A DNA stretch of 64,000 bases, from NCBI GenBank assembly GCA_025890175.1, contig JANPYM010000012.1, positions 1,652,677-1,716,676 of the forward strand, written 5' to 3'. This stretch comes from Ciborinia camelliae (Eukaryota > Ascomycota > Leotiomycetes > Helotiales > Sclerotiniaceae). Below are positions 59,501-64,000 of this stretch, in pieces. A model generated the notes under the pieces. The model saw only the letters and a program-made list of their open reading frames with translations. It did not search any database and was not told where the DNA came from. Position 1 is the stretch's first letter; each line of letters starts with the position of its first letter. Both the position numbers and the translations under genes were made by a program.

Positions 59501-61424
59501 TCATAGAACATTAGCCAATCTCGATGCCGCATTCCTCGCATCAACTCTGTCCTCATCATCTTCTTCCTTTAAGCCCGGCAAACCACCAGTGCTGCCACTG
59601 AGCGACCTATCACGACCCACACCCTCTTCTTCGCCATTTGCGCCTTCGGGAGTAGACATGAAACTGCCTGATATGCTCCGGTTAAGTCCATCGGGGCGTC
59701 TTGGAACACCAGACCATGAATCACCTTTAGGGCCTTGACTGGCTGCAAGACTGGCCCTTCTTGCTGCTGGGTGTGATTCTCTACCCAACCGGCTAAGCCC
59801 ACCAGAGGCATCGATAGCTCGTATGTCGGGTCTGATGCTCTCTAAGGTTGCCAGTGTCCGTCGCTCCGCTTCAATTTCACGAATCACATATTCTCGAATG
59901 CTTAGTCTTAAATCTGCAGCAGTCCTAGCGAACCACCTTCGTTGTTCAAGCAATAAATTTGCTGTGACACGTTGGGTTTTATTGTGAAGATAAACTTCAT
60001 TGCTGCGTGCCTCATCAAGGGCTGATATGGCCTCATCAACTTTCTCCCTTCGCACAGATGAGCTGGCCTTTAAGCGGTCTGCGGCATTAAGTTTGCTTCG
60101 GGTTAATTGCTGAGCTTGTAATAATTCGCGCAGAAGAATATGCCGATTCGTAAGAGTTTCCTTGACGATAAATGCATCTTGAGAATGATACTGAAGTGGA
60201 TCACCTATTGTCGTAGCTTCAGCAGTACCTTGTGCTGCATGAAAATCGCCCGTACTTTGAATTGTCTTTCCGATTTTTCGGTATGCATTAGCGAGGCCTT
60301 GGTGAGGCTCTTGGATGTTCATTGCACCCAACTTGACACCGAAATCGGACTCCGCTAGACCAAGACCTGTAGACAGATTAGTAGCTGGATATAAAATTAT
60401 CATGTGACAACATACCTCGTCTTGCTTTCACCAATTTGTCCACTTTATGACCTGCATCCATTGTACCAAGGTAGAAAAGCTTCACCACCGGTCTTGCGTC
60501 TTGTAATTCTGGCGTATCATCCGGTGGAGGAGCAAACTGTTTGATAACTCTTCGACGAACGCCAGTAGCTGGTTGCTTTCTCTTCAGCATTGGGCTATAT
60601 CCAAAATCACTCTCAACAAACAGAACCATCTCATCATCCCTCATTAACACATCATTAGAACAAACATAATTGAGCCATCTCTGAAGAGAAGCTTTAACCC
60701 GCGCTTCATCCTCATCGGTACCAGCACCAGCAGATGTCAAAGCGGGAGGAACTGCTGGAACTATAGCTTCCGGATTCGAGGATATTAAATGGTCTGCCAA
60801 TTTGATGAATTCTGAATGTGTTCGTCGCACATCGCGAAACTGGGTCGTTCTAAATTTTGGAAGATTGGTCTAAACATTTTGGTTAGCTAATACAAAGAAT
60901 AGATATTTCCTTGATTGATGACTTACGTGTACATCAAATCGCAAGATAGGATCTTTCCTCCCAGTGCGCTCCAGTCCAGTGATCTTTGCTTGCAGCTTAT
61001 AATGTGGCGATGGGGCATGATGTGCTTGCCGCGCAGTAGAATGGTGATATCTCTGAGGTTCGGGTCTATGTTGACCCGCGTGATACTGTTGTTGCGAAGC
61101 TGTTTGCTGCTGATATTGTTGCCCGAAACCTTGCTGTGCCTCGGCATCACTTTGATTTGATTCGGCAGTATCAGGTCTGCGACTTTCATCAGAAACTGAT
61201 GCACCAGCACTGCTATCCGGCCGGTTGAAACCTCCTCCCATTATATCTTCTTGCGAATAGCTTGCACCGCCGGGTTGATTCGGATTGTATGGGGTCGGCG
61301 ATACAATATCTCTCGATGGAAATGTGCTGGTCCTTGGCTGTTGCGGTGAGCCAGTGGGGGAAGATCCCCATGGAGAAGCACCTGCCGGATTGTCAGCATC
61401 GTTGATTGAGGCGGAGTAGTCCAT
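59501..61424 (-). CDS. VPS17: VPS17-type sorting nexin, retromer-associated
   Basis: Membrane-bending retromer subunit that pairs with Vps5 to return cargo receptors from endosomes to the Golgi. Exons 61424-60927, 60869-60416 and 60366-59501 join to 605 residues, with 57-bp and 49-bp introns. The N-terminus (about 140 residues) is disordered, Gln/Pro/His-rich. A PX domain runs from about 145 to 270: YKLQAKITGLERTGRKDPILRFDVHTN and FRDVRRTHSEFIKLADHL, with a Pro-rich PAVPPA loop. The rest forms a BAR-like helical region (VKLGAMNIQEPHQGLANAYRKIG, LRERLLRAQQLTRSKL-like, RTAADLRLSIREYVIREIEAERRTL). The C-terminal 100 residues are disordered and acidic, ending RLANVL. The PX surface fits Vps17, where the canonical phosphoinositide residues vary; Vps5 is less likely. 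Confidence 0.9.
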
Positions 61425-61787
61425 GATGATGGATTGCGCGACGTTTAAGTGTGTAAGATGATAAGCTAAAGACGATAGAATAGGAACGTAGCAATTATGG
61501 TATCAAGGAGAACTTTTGCATTTGAACTGGTGCATCTGGGTATTTCATAAATTCGTGAACAACAAGTAGAAAGATGCCAAATTAAGCAATCAATTGGGGT
61601 TTGACTCGAGCTTCTGCTGAGGTAGGTATCAACAAGAGTTCCAAGGTTCGGCCGCTCCGTGGTCTGGCTTATTCCGCCCGTGTCAATACTATAGCCTCAG
61701 GCAATTATTAGTAATCAAGCGTTAGGTTCTGCTCCGCTAGGACTCTCTACAAAGACCGTTCTTCAACATTTTCAATGATTTGATGGG
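61425..61787. promoter_or_regulatory. Compact divergent promoter of VPS17 and MEF2 with uORFs
   Basis: Only 363 bp separate the two start codons, so promoter elements are probably shared. Just before the MEF2 ATG are two earlier ATGs: ATG ATT TGA at 61775-61783, and an ATG at 61783 (overlapping that stop) opening a 19-codon frame that overlaps the MEF2 start and ends at 61839. If transcribed, they would lower initiation at MEF2. Confidence 0.5.
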
Positions 61788-64000
61788 ATGGTTTTGTTGG
61801 TATCAAAAAGAGGGTGTCGAGTATGGCATCGATACTTGACACAAGTTCCTCGACTTTGTCGGACCAAGCCCAGTCAATTGAAGGAGTTCATTCGCTATAA
61901 TTCACAGCGCACCGAGAATCATGATGCGTTGACAGAGACAACTCGAAATATCGGTATCATAGCTCATATCGATGCAGTAAGTCTCATTTACTTTTCGTGT
62001 GACTTTTCTCTGATATTAAAAAGGGCAAAACAACTACTACAGAGCGTATGCTCTATTACAGTGGCTATACTCGACGCATAGGAGGTATAGTTATTTTGGT
62101 CACATGATTATCACTAATATAGTCTGACGAGTCTCTTAGACGTTGATGATGGCTCTACTGTTACCGATTTTCTTCCCGCCGAAAGAGCCAGGGGAATAAC
62201 TATTCAATCGGCAGCTGTGACTATGCACTGGCCTCCTGTGACTGAGAATGATGCATCCTCAAAAGTGTCTGACCCATCTCCTTCACATGCATCACATACC
62301 GTTAATTTAATTGATACTCCTGGCCACGCAGATTTCACATTCGAGGTTCTTCGTTCTTTGAGAATTCTTGATGGTGCCGTGTGTATTCTTGATGGTGTGG
62401 CAGGGGTAGAAGCTCAGACGGAGAAAGTATGGAAGCAGGCAAATAATTATAGCATTCCTAGAATTGCTTTTGTTAATAAGCTTGACCGTGAGGGCGCCGC
62501 CTTTGCGAGAACGGTCAAAGAAATTGGATCAAGACTTAGAGGTTGGCCTGCTGTCTGTCAAATTCCATGGTGGGAAGGTGGCAATGGAAAGTTTATGGGC
62601 GTTGGGGATGCAGTCAACCTTTGTGCTATGAAATGGGAAGAAGGTGGTGACGGCAAATCCATTCAACATTTCACTCTTGATCAGTTGAAGAAAGATGACG
62701 CAAAATTTGCCGAGGAAATTGTCAAAGCTCGAGCTGCACTTGTGGATGCATTGTGCGAATTCGATGATGTGCTTCTTGAAACCTGGCTGGAGTATACTGA
62801 TAGTCTCCTCGTACCATCGAATGCTATTAATAAGAGCCTACGAAAATGCGTGCTTGACGGCTCTGGTAAACTCATACCCGTCTTTGCTGGAGCCAGTTTT
62901 CGAAACATTGGAGTTCAACCACTTCTTGATGCCATTAATAATCTCCTACCGAACCCTACTGAAAGGCCTGATCCAGAGGTTCGACTCGGTAACGTCCATG
63001 GTAGCTTGTCCCAACTTCTAAATGGGAAGCTAGACCTCACCGTGGGGCAATCGAGAAATCTATCCAAGAAATCGAATCCCAAGACTTCTCTTATTGCCCA
63101 GGTCGAAGCTTGTGCGCTTGCTTTCAAGGTAGTCAATGATCCTAAACGCGGCGTACTAGTTTATATCCGGGTATACTCCGGTAGAGTCCAGCGAAACACT
63201 ACGTTATGGAATACGAATCTTCATGTTTCCGAAAGAGCCCAAAGACTTTTACAAATGTACGCATCCGATGCGGTGGAGATACAAAGCATTCCAGCCGGTC
63301 AGATTGGTGTTATCGCTGGCTTGAAACATGCTCGTACGGGTGATACTTTATTGTCATATACAGGTGCACATCCGAAAAATGGCCCACCACCACCATTGAA
63401 TATCCTTCAACTACGACCGATTGATGTCCCTCCACCAGTTTTTTTTGCCGCAATAGAGCCGCACAGTCTAAGTGAAGAGAAAAATGTTGCTGAAATATTG
63501 CAACTCCTGTTGAGGGAAGATCCTAGTCTGCATGTCAATATTGATGAAGAATCTGGGCAAATGCAGTTGAGTGGTATGGGTGAACTGCATCTAGAGATCG
63601 CCAAAGATCGACTCGTGAACGATTTCAAAGCCAAAGCAACCATGGGCAACATCGAAATCGGTTATAGAGAATGCGTCTTATCTCCTACATCACCTCATAA
63701 ATACATTTTTGATCGGGAAGTTGCTGGAAAGAAAGGAAAGGCAGGGTGCGAAGCTACTATTAGTCCGCACGAGCAACTTTTAGAAGATTCAGACCATACT
63801 GTGAATGTCGATGGGAACACAATTACAATCCGCATTCCAAGGCCTGTTAAAAAGGATGGAGGCGATGGAACTCTGACATTACCCTCCGCCATGACCCTCG
63901 CAGAGGTTCATACTGCATTGATTAATGGGGCTGTCGCGGGTCTAGCCCGTGGCCCACGTCGCGCATTCCCACTCCATTCTGCGCATGTGCTGTTAAACTT
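61788..64000 (+). CDS. MEF2: Mitochondrial elongation factor G2 (ribosome recycling GTPase), partial
   Basis: Mitochondrial EF-G2, a GTPase that with the recycling factor splits mitoribosomes after termination. The gene starts at 61788 and is cut by the window end. Exons are 61788-61976, 62024-62084 and 62140 onward, with introns of 47 and 55 bp that sit inside the P-loop region. The Arg-rich N-terminus fits a mitochondrial presequence. G1 reads [19 protein letters not shown] across the first intron, G2 reads [14 protein letters not shown]3 DTPGHADF and G4 NKLD. Domains II ([37 protein letters not shown]) and III ([30 protein letters not shown]) follow, and the C-terminal domains start before the edge. 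It matches EF-G2 better than EF-G1 in spacing and insertions, but that call is moderate. Upstream ATGs compete with the start. Confidence 0.9.

Overview
The window looks like nuclear DNA of a filamentous ascomycete (Pezizomycotina). The evidence is short GT-AG introns of about 47-115 bp with CTAAC/CTGAC-like branch sites, a HET-domain gene, and fungal KOG1, VPS17, Tea1/KelA, CSN6 and MEF2 homologues. The flavour of the proteins suggests Leotiomycetes, but that is an inference from memory, not a search. The left end (1-3.1 kb) is extremely AT-rich and then runs through satellite-like arrays, as expected at the edge of an AT-isochore or subtelomere.

Layout. 1-4.4 kb: AT-rich block, hexamer/60-bp array, telomere-like C-rich repeats and CCTA-type simple sequence. 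4.4-5.8 kb (-): casein kinase I. 5.8-14.6 kb: an 8.8-kb gene desert full of TAGG/CCTA microsatellites and several minisatellites. 14.6-19.5 kb (-): Tea1/KelA-type Kelch/coiled-coil polarity protein. 23.2-28.1 kb (+): KOG1/Raptor, the TORC1 scaffold. 29.5-38.8 kb (+): an accessory stretch with two members (A and B) of an unrecognised protein family on either side of a divergent ornithine decarboxylase gene. 39.3-41.1 kb (+): cytoplasmic aspartyl-tRNA synthetase. 42-44.7 kb (-): HET-domain gene with an unresolved or broken 5' part. 45.5-46.7 kb (+): lineage-type gene of unknown function with a probable GC-AG intron. 48-49.4 kb: a decayed gene. 49.6-50.3 kb (-): family member C. 50.8-52.8 kb (-): unknown disordered protein. 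53.5-54.8 kb (+): COP9 signalosome subunit 6. 55.8-57.3 kb (-): polyol-type zinc dehydrogenase with a Ser/Thr-rich insert. 59.5-61.4 kb (-): VPS17. 61.8 kb to the end (+): mitochondrial EF-G2 (MEF2), cut by the window edge.

Conserved housekeeping genes (kinase, TORC1, translation, retromer, COP9, mitochondrial ribosome recycling) alternate with accessory DNA. The accessory genes do not form an obvious pathway or secondary-metabolite cluster. The most unusual item is the three-member family A/B/C, which shares a domain of about 115 residues running from a Leu-His-Lys/Asn motif to a terminal [GS]-L-P. Member A adds four 18-residue KRK-rich repeats. Member B adds a C-terminal helical region with an R-x4-H motif like that of HEPN RNases. 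Exon boundaries were worked out by hand from splice signals and reading-frame continuity; no RNA or database evidence was available.
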